Source: Trileptium ribeirensis (Eukaryota > Nematoda > Enoplea > Enoplida > Thoracostomopsidae). From it: a stretch of DNA of 64,000 nucleotides. A program made the translations under genes and the position numbers. The stretch covers positions 1 through 64,000 of the forward strand of contig JASANE010028715.1 in the NCBI GenBank assembly GCA_030248225.1, given 5' to 3'. Positions 46,530 through 58,879 of the stretch are shown here, in pieces; within the stretch, counting starts at the first letter, position 1; each line of letters begins with the position of its first letter. The notes below the pieces were generated by a model, which was given only the letters and a program-made list of their open reading frames with translations, was not told the origin of the DNA and searched no databases.

Positions 46530-49500
46530 GACGAAACCGCGTGGTAGGAGTTGAAGGTGCAACCTGGTAAGAGTTTGGTTCCGAGCAATTAAGAGTCAAC
46601 TTATAATGTGGTAATTGTGAACTGAAAATTAGGCTTTGCTGTAGATTCGGATAACGCACCCGGGACTCGACGGCCGGCCCCCATAGCGTTGTGGTTTCAA
46701 AATTATGACCGTCCGGGAATAGGAGGCCATAGATTACTCAAGCGGGACCATTGGCCCGCTAGTAATCAGAACCAAAAGTATCAATTTTACGTGGGCTAAA
46801 TAATACGTGGAGCCATGGTCACGAATAATACATATAACCATGTTCACGAAAACAACGAATAACCGAAACGTTAAACTAGTAGAAATCAGGGGTGAGGTTG
46901 CTTCCGATTATTCGGAAATGACGGTCGCCGGGCCTGTTTGTCGGCCCGTAGCCGCGCACCGGTTCAGATTTCGGGCAATCGCCCCGAGTACTTTTTGATA
47001 GAGCTTTTACTGGCTTTCTGATGAGGCCAAAATACCTCAAATCGCACGCGGATCTAACCTTAACATTAAGAGCAAAACAAGTCAAAATCGAACCAACAAC
47101 GTTACTTACGCTAAGTTTGGTTGTTAGGAGTGGTTTCGTCCTATATAGGTATATTGCTGATCCCAACGCCCCGCCGTGTCCTTTCTCGCTCCCAACGGAT
47201 GAACCCCCAATTTGTGCCCCCTGTGTCAACCCCAATGTCCATGTCTGGTCAGTGGCCCCAGCGGATTTTGTGGGATCGTCGCCTTTTCGGCGTCTTACTC
47301 GTGCGAGCAAGGCCTGCTCCGATAGAAACGGCTATTTCACCAAACAATATATGTCACCAAACAACTAAAGAACGCCACCAGGCCTATTTGCGCCCTTTTA
47401 TCCGCCAGAGGACGGCCGCCGAAACTTCTGTTGTCACGCTATCAGCACCGAAAATCACATGGCTTGCGCCATGGTAACCGATCCTTCTCTCATTGCCGAA
47501 TCACCGACCGGAATCTTGCACATCATTACGAAGCCCACCCGAGCGGGTCTCGATCAGTCCGGCCATCAGGCTGCTTTACGAGTTCCCCTCTGTTTTGCGA
47601 CCATTTCATAGTCTGCTACAAAATTGACAAATCTCTGTCGGTGTTGCCCCCTTTTCGTACCAGAGTTACGATTCTAAATGTATACGTGTGACCCTCACTC
47701 CACTCGCCTACTTTCGGCGGGTATAACGATATGCCCCAGGCCTTCGCCCGACATTCTGTTAGCATGCCATAGTCAGTCAAAGTGCCTCTTGTCTGGAATA
47801 ATAACTAATTGGTAGGTACAAAATACTCGAAATTTATTCCCAACCCCAAGGTGAGCAACCTCATTGCGTTCAACACGTTAAGACCTCTCCAAAAATACCC
47901 GTCGGATCTCCGTTCCTTCACCCGTTAACCCGGGAAGGCCGTCGAAATTACCCTCATCCTCGTCAAGCTTCTCCCTATCATAGTGATTCTAATATTTTTC
48001 CAACTTTAACCTGCTGGACAGGCGTATTGCCCTCGTTGCAGTCGCCTAGTGATGGGGAATCCAACAATGCCTGGCGGACGCCGTTCTGCCCAGCCGTTAG
48101 GGCGGGAGGGCCTGCCAAAGTCCCTTATATTACAACACACGGAACGACCCGAGTGGGTCTGGCCCCAATATTTCGTCCACCCCCTTGTGTTTGGTGTCAT
48201 TCGATCCCATTTTTCGTCATAGGAACGAATCTAACCAAGGCCCGCCTGGATTCCCTCGGGAACCCCTGCCCCCACCCCTTCCCGTGTCCCTCTCCTTTTC
48301 CTTCTCTTTCTCCTCTCTTTCTCTGCTTCTTTTCTTGTTTTCTTTTCTCTCTTTCGTTTTCCTCGACCGACCTTTCGGCCGTCGTTTGCGTTCGTCTTAT
48401 GCGTCGCTCACTTCCGACGCGTCCTCACTGAACGGTCGACCACCAACAGAATTGGAGGTGAGGACAAGAAGAGAAAGAAAAGAGAAAAAGGACAAAAATA
48501 ACAACGAAAGACACACATATTATATATGTATATATATGCATATTATACATATAAATTTCATTAAATTGCAGAGCTACTCTGTACAAAGGTATATACGTAT
48601 ATAAGTATCGCGGTGAAATGGGGTAGGTTTGGGGACTAGTAGCGGCCCCGGGATGCTCGGCCGAGGGTGTCCGCCCGTCAAACGGTCCCAGGCTGGGTGC
48701 AGCGTCCCCGCTCCCCGTTGGGGCTCCGTCCGATGACCCACGCCCCCTCTGGGACGCTCGAAAGCGGGCGTTCTGAGATGCAAAGAAACAGATCATGACA
48801 AGTCGCGATTTCACTTGACGTCCCATGATGTCCTAATGCTGGAGGGTCATGCTTCTTGTCATGACAGAGCAGAATCAGCTGGGCGGCGTCCTGAAATATC
48901 AAAGACAACGGAAAAGGGGGATTAATGGATGGTGATGACTGGGATGATACATGAGCTGAATATAACGTACCAGCTCGCCCAATCTTTATATTAATGACGT
49001 TCTTCAAAGATTACGCAGGTGATTAGCGACCATCGCTTGCGATCATGTCCCCATTTAACTTCCGGTCGCTTCACTCAACGTTACGTGGTTAATTTAAACG
49101 ACAAAGAAGTGGTTGAATAATCCTGAAAAGAAAACTGATTCCAATTGTGACCCGAACTTGATAAGTTGCGGAAATTACGTGTCCCGGAAATATTGATGGT
49201 CATCGACATGATCTGTGATCGCTTAAAGGGCGACAAATATTCAATAAAAGTGGTGTTAACGATTAATGCTGGGAAGCCAATTTAAGAAACATCAGGCGCT
49301 AATGGGGTGATTGATGCAGTACTTCAGGAAGTAAAGGCTCGAAAATTCGCGTTTTCTGAACAGATTGGAATCGAGATCGCAGATGTCCGACCACCGACTA
49401 CTCGGAGGGTTCAAATTTGATGTCAGCGATCTCACCTTGAAGCCGACTCTCCCTAAACGACGTCGGTGGTTTACGGTAATGCTGACTTCCGGAAAATTGT

Positions 49501-52372
49501 AAATTTTCCGATTGGATCCCAAGACCGACTCGGCAAACCACGACCCGAATTAAGTCGCCCATGATCGGGGGTCCAAAGAAAAGCACATGAAATGATCGAC
49601 AGAATTTTTCGAGGTTGGGCGTGATGCTCGGAAAATTCGAATCAGTTTGACTTCGAATGCGCGGAGTTCGGTCGCTTTTACAGACCGGATCCGACGCTCT
49701 TCAGTATTGTTAGTTTAACAGTTGTGTTCGCAACGGATCTCGATTTATGCTGTGTTCGCTCTACCGTTTTTGGATTGCGACTGTTATTGGGAAGGACATT
49801 GTGTCAGCGTTCAATGACTTACAAAGATTGATCTTGGCTTGTAACACGTGAGTTCATGGAGATTTAGACATTGGGAACGTGACCCGTAAGACATGATCAG
49901 GTTGACAGCACTCAGTTGATCCTCCCCCGTGGGCCCAATTTTCCAAACGCTCGTCTGGGTAAAGCTTTCCTTCTAGAACTATGGCAACGTAAACTACGTT
50001 CTGGAAATTTTAGCGAAATCTTGGTCGAGTTCCGTTCGTGCGATTGGTTTTGACAAATAGTTGAAGTCATTCTGGTTCCCCGCGGTCTTAGGCGGTTAAA
50101 ATTTGCACTGCACGGTCATGACATTGGCTCAACGTAGGGCCGACCTTCTGGTTTGTAGCGTGGAACTATTTCGAAATTTCATAGGCTAGTGGAACGTTCG
50201 GCGCTTGTGTCGATCGCGAGGTCGGACAGATGTGAGTTATGGCATCGGAAACTTGCACTCGAGATTGAGAGTTAAGTAAACTTGGGAGCATGAAAAGGAT
50301 GATAAATTTTTAGGACCTGATTTCCTTGAGTTTAGGGAACGTCGCGGAAGGACGAATACGACTCTGCTTTGTGTTATTTTATTGTTTTTCTTGCAATTGG
50401 TTTAGCTTTCGGCTTTATTTGCTCTTTCTATTTTACATGCTATACCAATTTGTACAGCTGGATACCAAATTTTGGAGCTTGACCTGCCATGAAGAATGGG
50501 GAAAATAAACTTAGGGAAACAACCCAAAGTCGATTTACAGCTAGGGGTGTGTCTCTTTTCATCGTTAGCAATATTAACTTTTCTTGAGCTCTAGTGAGTA
50601 TTGCCTCATGGTCCTATACTTGAACAGTTCTTGTGTAATCTTGGATTAGAGCAACATCGCTACACATTGGTCGTCGGGATGCTAGGTGGGGGCGACCTGC
50701 AAACAGAATGGCCGACAACGCAACCCCGTCGACCTTTGCATGGTTTAGATGATCATCTACCACTAACATCAACTTTATGGTCGGTCGACCCACAGCTCGT
50801 TGCTTCCAGGAGCAGGCGCTAATTTCGATCCCGCATAGATCATCTCATGGCAACGCCAGGAAAAGGTTTACTAAAGGCTATATGTCATGCATGACCGGTC
50901 GGCCGTTTGAACACTAATATGTGAGATTCGGCGTAAAGTCTGCACATACGGTGAGTAAGAGAAGTTCCCGTAGGAGCATTACGCGAAATTTGTGGGAATA
51001 GGACAGCCCATCTAGATGATTGACCACGCCTGGACAGGCCTTGATCGGTAATGCGTCTCTCTTGACGTTCATACCCGTGCATTTATTCGTACCATATTGG
51101 ACACAGTGATTATAGCGATACATTGATTTGTGGAATAACCGTAAAACATGCCTATTGCGTTGATTCTCCATCCTTCCATTAGCCCACGTATTGGGTGCGT
51201 TTCAGCTCTACTTTTACCCTCGCTCGATTGCCGACACCTCATTGTTAGGGAGTTCCGCTGGAGTTTCCCTGAATCTCGGTAGCGCCGCGCGTTACTTGGA
51301 GCGAATTCTGAAGCGTATCAGAGCGTGTTCCCGCCACCATAGCTGAGTCACCTGGTCGCTGAAATTGGGGACCACGGGGCATTGACGTCCGATACCTGCC
51401 TAGTTGGACTCGTTGTCGCTCTCGCTGCCCCATTAGCGGCACCTGCGGGATCATCGCACGTAGCGCGTAACTGGGCTGATTATATAGTCTGTTGTCATGT
51501 TTCCATGTCATTACCAAAGTATCGCTTTATACATGATACCTGAGTTCCCTTACGTTGTTTACAGTGTGAAAATAAAATTTCGAAAGTCAACCGATGTGTC
51601 CCGTGTTGTTCATTTATAGACGCGATATGTTCTTCCGCATGGACAGGCTAATGCTACGCGCCCCGGCTTGCAGGTGAGAATATCCCAAGCCCCGACGCGT
51701 AGGGTTCGCCATCAAGGTTATTATAAAAGAGCCAGGAAATCATTGCGAGAGGAATCTACGAAATCATTTATTGAAATCACTCGCGAAAACGTCACGCTCA
51801 AATTGTAGTTAACATTTATCAAGAAGACTTCATTATTTCAACCGAACAATAAAAGTTATTGAATTACCAATCAGCGTGTCCAACATTAAACTCTCAGGGA
51901 CTGTCGGAACTCTGTGGGGGCCACACAGGCTACAATCACCTCATAGAATCAACTAAACCACTATGCGGGGCGAACATAAAATTCATACGCCATTTCCAAG
52001 GCTCGTTCGAGCTAAATACGAAATTATATCGAATTAAACAACTTCCGGATAAGCTTAAGGTAGGGAATATTGGTCTGACATTATGACCTGCAAGCAGACT
52101 TCGATGTCAACCTTTCTGGGGGACCTCAGTAATCATACCAAGATACTAGACACGTGCGCAACCAATCGGGCGGGATCCGAACTCACCTCGTGAAGCGCGC
52201 CTGCGACTTGCTAAGCTCCATAGCTTCGTGGGTCTGACCAACAAAACTGTCAAAATTGCAAAACTTAGGGTCCGCCCTTGAGGTTATGATAGCCGCGGTC
52301 GCATGGGAATGGCGTTTGGAAGTTGCGCCATGCAGCTGCGTACCGTTATTACATACAGACCGTACCTTATTA
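46530..52372 (-). repeat. Right arm of the giant palindrome
   Basis: The reverse complement of the left arm, with indels that shift spacing by up to a few hundred bases. It has features not seen opposite, such as the pyrimidine tract at 48,285. Short frames (for example 47,021-47,368 +, with PPICAPCVNPNVHVWSVAP, and 51,517-51,245 -) show no recognised domain. Confidence 0.75.
48285..48365 (+). repeat. Polypyrimidine tract
   Basis: About 80 bases almost purely C and T (CCTTCTCTTTCTCCTCTC and similar). The corresponding place in the left arm (40,735-40,800) is purine-rich but much more interrupted. It could adopt triplex structure; no function is shown. Confidence 0.7.
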
Positions 52373-54154
52373 TGAATAAGTTCGATGTTTGCAATGCAAG
52401 CATTGTGTAACTCTTGATGCAAATTGAATACGTTGCGCACACACACTAGCTATCTTAGTTAACGTATAAGGTTTTTGCCACATTGCAGGATTTTAGTACT
52501 TCAACATTGGCCTAATGTTATCAGGGAGCCAGCACACTAAGGTCGGAACGGCAGTCAAAAGCGAGGAGGCGCTAGAGGAATGTTGTGCGAGGTATATTAT
52601 GGTCGCCTTCCTTCGGTCGTAAAGTTGGGGAGGGGTAGGTCATCCCATTTTGCTGCCTGCGCCAATGAAATTTACAGTTAATATGACCCATGTACATTAA
52701 GCAGCCGGACATTGTATCGTTAGAAGAAAGGGTACTTAAGGTAGGTCTTTGGGGCCGGTATCCCCCCGACTTAGGCTTAGTGTAACGCTCATACATAGTT
52801 CATGGCTTAGACTAAGAATCACGCTAATTCTTAGTATATCGACAACTGCATTTCACTTCAATTTCGCCCTTAAAAGCTTACACTGGCCGTGAATAAAGTA
52901 CTACTACAGTTTAGTGAATATGGTGCGATTTAGCACAACTCACATAGATAGTTAGCCATGGTATTGACTGTGTATGCTGTACCGTACTGGTATCTGAGAG
53001 CTTCTGCAGCACGCACTGCTAAGTTTACCTGCAATAACTATAATTAATCACAACAGTAGTAAGACACAACTTTTTAAGCATGAATGTAAGACTTCATCAT
53101 CATCGGATCCTGTGACAACATCGAGTTTAGAATGAGCAGATGAGAAACACAGAGGTTAGGGTTAATAAACCCCAAACCTGGGTTACTTTTACTGAAATTT
53201 ATGTGCACAATTGCATTGTAAGTACAAGTTTTTTTATTTTTATTATGTTTCTATATAAAGATAAATCCACAAAATTTGTTTGTTTGTTGAATGCACAAGA
53301 GTATATTGCTGCTGAAAACACTGCTGTTAATATTTAGACTAATTAGAGACTGAAAGTTATACGCTAGGGAGATTCTGTCGCTTTAGCGATGCGGTTGTTA
53401 CTGAGTATCCATCCATTTCAGTCTGAGCACCGGTTAGTTGTCATATGCTACGCCTACGTTAAGGAGGTTCTATCGCTTTGGCGTCTCAGCCATTAGTTAG
53501 ATGAAATGTACCCCGGTTTGCGTACTGCTTAGCTATAGTGCCCTGCGCTAGCTTTCGATAGGACATTACGCAAACGGTCACGCAACCAAAAATCCTGGAG
53601 TACACAGCATGTCGATTATGTTTCGCCTTCATTGAAAAAGGTCACATAAGATTATTATATTCAGAAATTATCGAAATCATTACCTCCAATTCGATATCAT
53701 TGTGTTGAACAGCTTTATCTATACCGCAGGCCTTTGCGCACAAATCAAAATTTTCTCTTAGAAAGGCGAAGAAATATGTATTTGTTTACATACAAGCAGT
53801 AGAATATAAATGGATGTTCTGGAGCAGCCTTATATGGCAAGTGTAACGTAATGCGTTACATTTTCCTTATAAACTACACATAACACAACGCAGTTCCATT
53901 GCCTTATATGGCAAATGTGCCGCAACGTGTGTAAGATGATGTCGAACTTTTAGTTTTGCGGCTCAGAAAATAAGGCCTTTACAACCATTAACAATATTTG
54001 ATTGATAAAGATGAATCATACATATGCGACAAAGATTACACGATTCTTTACTTCTTAAATGATAGGCAAATATTTTTATTTGATTCAGTTCCATGATTTT
54101 GAGTAAGTAGCATTTCACCTTCGCAGTAATTTTTAAATATTTCTATATCCTCCG
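52373..54154. other. Spacer with small direct repeats, no gene seen
   Basis: A/T-rich. Two pairs of short direct repeats stand out: GGGAGATTCTGTCGCTTTAGCG near 53,370 with AGGAGGTTCTATCGCTTTGGCG near 53,462, and CCTTATATGGCAAGTGT at 53,828 with CCTTATATGGCAAATGT at 53,912. A GTTAGGGTTAATAAACC patch lies at 53,156. No coding frame is supported. Confidence 0.4.
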
Positions 54155-55246
54155 TCACATCTTTGTCGACAATCGAAAAACGTTCGGCAAGCCGTTGTCG
54201 GATCCGTTGTGAATGGCTTTAAATAGTTTGTTGCTGAGTTGTAACAAACAGTGACACATATGTAACATTTCGGTAGCTTTTTGCTTGTGTTGCTGTAGTT
54301 GATGAATAGTTTCTCGTGATTCATCATCAGGATTTTTGTTAATGTTTATGGTGTGAAATTCATGCACTAATGCCATAGATAATTTATGAGCTTTGGCAAC
54401 AACGCTAGTTTTAAACATTGAAAACAGCAGAAAGAAAGCGTGTAACTTATTATCAACGATCTCTTCAACGTTTATTTTGTCATATAGCGGATCTATCCGT
54501 AAATATTTATGAAATTGTTTACAAGCCCTTCGAAAGCTTTCGGTCGCCTGTTTAATTAATTTAAGCACGTTTTTCTGTTCACCAAAGCTTACTGATAGCA
54601 CATTAGGATAAAATTTGTATACAGTACAGAATTGGAGATATTGTGCAGATCTTCGAAATTGAATTGAATGCAAACATCAATTAGTACGGTGCTGTATTCT
54701 AATAAATCTAATATTGTTTTATGTGTCGGCCTTGTTCTTTTCGCGCTAGCTCAGCTATTCCACGAAATTTAGAGATGAGCCAGGTTCTGAGAGATACTAC
54801 CCCTGAATCACTTGAAGTGGGCATGTGGTCTGGTGTAAGCGTTTCAATACTTTGAGAAGTTGTTAGTGAAAGTTCTGAAACATCTGGTGCTAGAGGACTT
54901 AGTATTGATTCAGTCTCAAAGTTTAAAAGGTATTAAATTGCGTTTTGGTTATGCTGTGGTTATTTTTCGAGTCATTCGATGTATTTTGTTGTTTGTTTCA
55001 TCCATTTGCGCCATTTATCGAATTAATTTCGGTTTCGTTAGAATCTGCATTATTGATTAAATCTTTCGAAGTCATGGACCACTCGGTGGTATTAATTGCT
55101 ATCGGCTTTTGCGCTGTCGGTATCTGTTGAAGAGTTGCAGCTAGTGCCAACTGTTGTTCAGAATCCTGTAACATTATGTTTGAAGTTGAAGCTCCTTGTA
55201 CGTGGCGAAATATTGGTTTTGATAAACTAGCAGAATAATTGAGCAT
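54155..55246 (-). pseudogene. Broken gene for an unidentified helical protein
   Basis: On the minus strand, coding-like segments follow one another in different frames. First comes an N-terminal Ser/Asn/Gln-rich part from ATG at 55,246 (MLNYSASLSKPIFRHVQG) to TGA at 54,998. Next is a Ser/Thr-rich piece at about 54,936-54,710 with LRTWLISKFRGIAELARKEQ. A short helical piece spans about 54,712-54,590 (TILDLLEYSTVLIDV). The longest segment is at about 54,640-54,155 (KNVLKLIKQATESFRRACKQ to the final TAA). That last part is about 150 residues, rich in Lys, His and Leu and predicted helical by eye. Composition is far from the A/T background. At least three frameshifts make it a pseudogene unless introns explain the breaks. 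I do not recognise the family. It lies upstream of, and opposite to, the Polinton block. Confidence 0.5.
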
Positions 55247-56690
55247 AAATGCATGAGAAAAATCATAATCAACTAAATATCTCGTTTGCTTTAATACTTT
55301 TTAGTATTAAATTTTGATCTTCTGTTTTTGTAATTTTTAAAATTATTTAACCATTCTTTAACAAAAAATTTTTGTGAAATATTTATCATGGGTGTACTAC
55401 GTAATATAGTTGTATTTTGTTAAATAATGGCTAACAATCGGGTGATATGTATGTATGCTGACTAAAAGGTGATGCAACATGCGCGTTAAATTTGTGAGAT
55501 CTGTGATAACAAACTTGAAGCAATAAAATAAGACCATACGAAGAAACGTAATAGAGACCTTACTGACAGTTCATTTTGGTTACACAGACTAAATTAGTTG
55601 GATAAAGGCAGAACAGAGTTGATTAGACTTGGCTTAGTTAATATATTAATCTAGTATTTTGTTTTCTTACTTTTAGTTTTCCCTGTCAAACAATCTAGTC
55701 AGAATAATGATAGGAGATGCGGTTTTTGTGATTTCATCTAACGTCTACCAAACGTGATGCTGCATGTAAAATGATGTCAATATTTCAATTTTGTTTAACG
55801 GCTACATACAATTATACAGTATATATTTACTTTAAAATAACGATAGTAGCACGAAAATATAAAGTTTGTACAAGCTTCTAGTGACTAATGTTAATCATCT
55901 TATACATATTTAGACAAAAATATACTGGGGTTTTCTTCAATAGGACAATGAAGAATTATGTTAAATTGTCATTTACTGAAACAACAGTATTCATGCTATA
56001 TCGAAAATGTTTTAGTTATAAAAATAATAGAACAAATGTTTCTTCGTCAAGTATACTTTTGCAATATTAATAAAACCAGGGTTAAGTGTACCAGTTTCTA
56101 GACATGTCATAAAAATTCTGTCTTTAAACTGTAATAACCATAATACTAAACAAAATTAAATCACACTAGCATAATTTGTATAACTTGAATAAAAAAGCAG
56201 AAAATTGTGACAGCTTGGAAGCGCGAGAGTATACATATGTTCAGACCCTATAATTATTTTGTTTCTGTTTAGAATTGTGATATCTATTATAAAGTGAAAA
56301 TAAGCCTTAGTGCTACGCCACACAGTTATAATATTATTAAGTTTAACTTTAAATATGAAACATGTAGGACTGTTTTAAAAACTTGTTTTTTAAAACCTCA
56401 AAATAAACAAATTTATAGGAAGCACGGTTAACAATGTCTTAGATCTGCGCCACTCGACTCAACGTGAAAATTATTAAATTATACACTATGTAGCTCATAT
56501 CTTTTTGAAAAATATTTCAGAAGCTTTGTGCTACAGGGATTTCCAGAAAATACTAATGTTTTAGTTATGTGCTAGCGTTTTAGAGATGTACCACTCAAAT
56601 CTAAATTTATTAAATGTGTAGTTGTTATATACCAAGCATTTTTCTGGGTAACACAGTGAATAATATTTTAGATTCGCTTATCTACAATCA
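55247..56690. other. A/T-rich spacer
   Basis: Nearly 1.45 kb of strongly A/T-rich DNA with no coding frame I trust. It holds poly-T and poly-A runs and several AATAAA hexamers in both orientations. Confidence 0.5.
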
Positions 56691-56975
56691 ATGTTACTAT
56701 CAATCGGAGCTCAAGGAATAACAACAGGCGCCGCAACCTCGAATAAAATATCTAAAATTTCTACAAAACCTTTGACAAATAGCAGTAAACAGCATCAAAA
56801 TGTTCAAAGTATCGACCAAAACGCTTTAGATGCCATTGATCAATACCGTTCATCATCTAGTGAAAAGCCCACTCAAGAAACGCATTCGTACGAGTTTAAA
56901 AATGAAATCAGTGATTCAAGCGGTGACGATCCACGTCAATATGTAGAATTTATCGGTGAAATAACTTTATCGTAA
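56691..56975 (+). CDS. Hypothetical polar ORF
   Basis: ATG at 56,691 to TAA, 94 codons: MLLSIGAQGITTGAATSNK, then a Ser/Lys/Gln-rich middle and an acidic end (SDSSGDDPRQYVEFIGEI). Composition is unlike the A/T-rich flanks, and TTTTAG precedes it by about 25 bases as a possible acceptor. No domain is recognised. It could be an exon or a small gene of the decayed virus-like region. Confidence 0.35.
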   Translation: MLLSIGAQGITTGAATSNKISKISTKPLTNSSKQHQNVQSIDQNALDAIDQYRSSSSEKPTQETHSYEFKNEISDSSGDDPRQYVEFIGEITLS

Positions 56976-57254
56976 AGAATACAACTATTTTCAAATCGTA
57001 CTGCAAGATCGCGCGCAACAACTGTTAAACTTGAACTGAATTCTCTGTGGCAACAGGTGCGAGTAAATATCGAATTTAGTTTAAAAACCACTTCACTTGA
57101 CATTAAAGTTAAAAAATCTCATAATTCCGCTAATCTCCAGTTACATTATATAATATTTTAATTATGGTATGCCAAAATTATGGTGCATTAATTTGTTGCA
57201 ATAAATATATACAACTCGGAAAACCTATGCATTTGTCTATTAAGCATTAATTTC

Positions 57255-57559
57255 ATGACAAACAACGCATATTGTATGCCTGAATTGCAGGATGTGGTAA
57301 AAAAGTGGCGCAATTTGCTGGAATATTTTCATTAAAGAAATAATACAGATATTGCATGCTGTTGTAAAATTATTCGTTGAGCAGGAAAATGTATGCGCGC
57401 AGGTGCAGAATCTGCGGGAAAATAATTGAAAACTGCAATCGAACATGTTTGGATAACATAATGCACGAAACATTAAATATAAAAGACAGGATAAAATTTT
57501 TGACAAAAGTTGTAATAATAGCAGGAATGATCGGTAGTAGATATCGTTTTAGCAAATAA
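57255..57559 (+). pseudogene. Remnant of a small coiled-coil ORF
   Basis: ATG at 57,255 starts MTNNAYCMPELQDVVKKWRN and stops at 57,333. The next frame carries on with a heptad-like helix (KEIIQILHAVVKLFVEQENV, then CAQVQNLRENN) to TGA at 57,427. The same region can also be read in a third frame, open from 57,377 to 57,559. The first two pieces together look like one helical protein with a single frameshift. No family is recognised. Confidence 0.35.
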
Positions 57560-57826
57560 CGACAAATGAAAGGTTTTCGTGGTGATATAGATAATAATAA
57601 TAATGTTTATTAAAATGAGTGTTTCAATGTGTTCAAACCTCGATATAATTTACAAAACAAAACAATAAAACAATTTTTAAATCAAATCCTAACAGTTTTA
57701 GTATTGAAATGTGATAATCTAGTACAATGTAAATAACGGCGAGGACAGGCGAAAAGTACAGTCACATGTCGATCATAAAGTAGATGTTTTAGTGTGTAAC
57801 AGCAAAAAAATATAGAGGTTGCAGCC

Positions 57827-57834
57827 TATATAAA
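57827..57834 (+). promoter_or_regulatory. TATA box candidate (TATATAAA)
   Basis: It lies 30 bases before the ATG at 57,864, in GCAGCCTATATAAATTGAGC. Similar boxes precede the minor capsid gene (62,385) and the major capsid gene (63,239), which suggests a shared promoter layout in this block. Confidence 0.4.
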
Positions 57835-57863
57835 TTGAGCATAACTTTGATACAACAATTTAG

Positions 57864-57923
57864 ATGGCAAAAGCTAAAGTGGATAGCAATCTTAGTTCAT
57901 TGACACTGCAGTTTATTTATCAG
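57864..57923 (+). CDS. Possible first exon, 20 codons
   Basis: ATG at 57,864 follows a TATA box and encodes MAKAKVDSNLSSLTLQFIYQ up to CAG|GTATGA, a canonical donor in phase 0. A strong acceptor with a T-run (TTTAAATTTCTGAAG) is at 58,044, but the frame there stops after four codons. Either the next exon is elsewhere or this is a chance match. Confidence 0.35.
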
Positions 57924-58369
57924 GTATGACTTAGTTTTTTACATTTTTCTACATTTTGAATGATCGTATTCACAGTGCTGAATTAAAAACTGGCTGATTC
58001 GTTGATTAATGCTCCTTGTTTTTTTTTTTTAAATTTCTGAAGTTCACGTACAAATAATACCTCTCCAGTTCGAATATTGAATAATCGATGTGCGCGAAAA
58101 TTGCGAAAGCGACTTCATAAACAAATCGATCCTATAATGACTTTGCTATCCTTAGCGATCCTATAATATTTAAGTTATTAGTTTCGTGAATTCGATAAGT
58201 TTCGGTAATATTACTTGAATTTTCATGATCGGATGATAGTTCTGTGTCGAATTTTCCTCGATCAAAAAGGTTTCCGCAACAGTTTATCGCCTTAAGTTTA
58301 CTTACGCAGTATATTCATTAACATATATCCAAAAATCACATAAGTCAATACGACATTATTGAAAGTTCG

Positions 58370-58879
58370 ATGGATCTAAACAGATTGGCGAACCGGAGTG
58401 CAATGTTAAGTGTCTGTCACTTATGTTCAAACGAAAATCAGATAGTTGAAAAATTTTATTTTGTAGAAATAAACAGCCAGACAATGTTGAATGTAATGAT
58501 CTAGCAAGTCATCCGAGAAAGCGTTCCGTTTGTCTATGAGCATTTAAAAACCGCCATAGAACAATTGTTACGATATCGCCTGAAGCTATGAAGAGCCAGC
58601 TTTGATGATTATTCAAACGGAACCGTTCTCGATGCTAAACGGTCAGCGGCAAGTGTTGCTTTAATGAAAATGCATGCTCTTGATCAATGCGTAGCAGTGT
58701 TTCATCAGCGCTTAGATCTGCAGCCAAGAATTCATCCATTGGAATGCGATAACGTTCGTGATGAAATCAAAGCAATAAAAGCGCGAGCATGCATGCTTCC
58801 CGCAAAAGCAAAGCACAAGATCACGCATGCTATTGTTGATATCTATGAGCTGCTAGATAAAATTGAACAGTTAGAGTGA
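58370..58879 (+). pseudogene. Unidentified ORF with two in-frame stops
   Basis: From ATG at 58,370 to TGA at 58,877 one frame stays readable for 170 codons, broken only by TAG (58,502) and TGA (58,589). The start MDLNRLANRSAMLSVCHLCS carries a CxxC. The remainder is helical (FVYEHLKTAIEQLLRYRL, then DAKRSAASVALMKMHALDQ and HAIVDIYELLDKIEQLE). No frameshift is needed, so decay is recent or mild. No family is recognised. It belongs to the same cluster of broken small genes upstream of the Polinton block. Confidence 0.55.

Larger units (their letters stand above)
36190..52372. repeat. Giant palindrome of about 16 kb
   Basis: 36,190-42,170 and 46,530-52,372 are diverged inverted copies of each other over nearly their whole length. 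Paired anchors from outside inwards: GCAGCTGCATGGCGCAACTTCC (36,218 with about 52,340); GTGGCCCCCACAG (36,640 with 51,925); CGACCGAACTCCGCGC (39,592 with about 49,670); GGGAGAGTCGGCTTCAA (39,815 with 49,445); GCCCGCCAGGTATCGTTGGA (40,990 with 48,070); CGGGTATTTTTGGA (41,170 with 47,895); GGCCTCCTATTCCCGGACGG (41,938 with 46,720). The arms are richer in G/C than both the flanks and the core. Identity is patchy, so the structure is old or fast-changing. Outer similarity fades near 36,185 and 52,375; no clear target duplication was found. Confidence 0.85.

Noticed and set aside
50601..50822. LEQFLCNLGLEQHRYTL resembles the start of a SAM domain
   Set aside because: The likeness is limited to about 17 residues, the rest does not fit, and the stretch lies in a non-coding palindrome arm.
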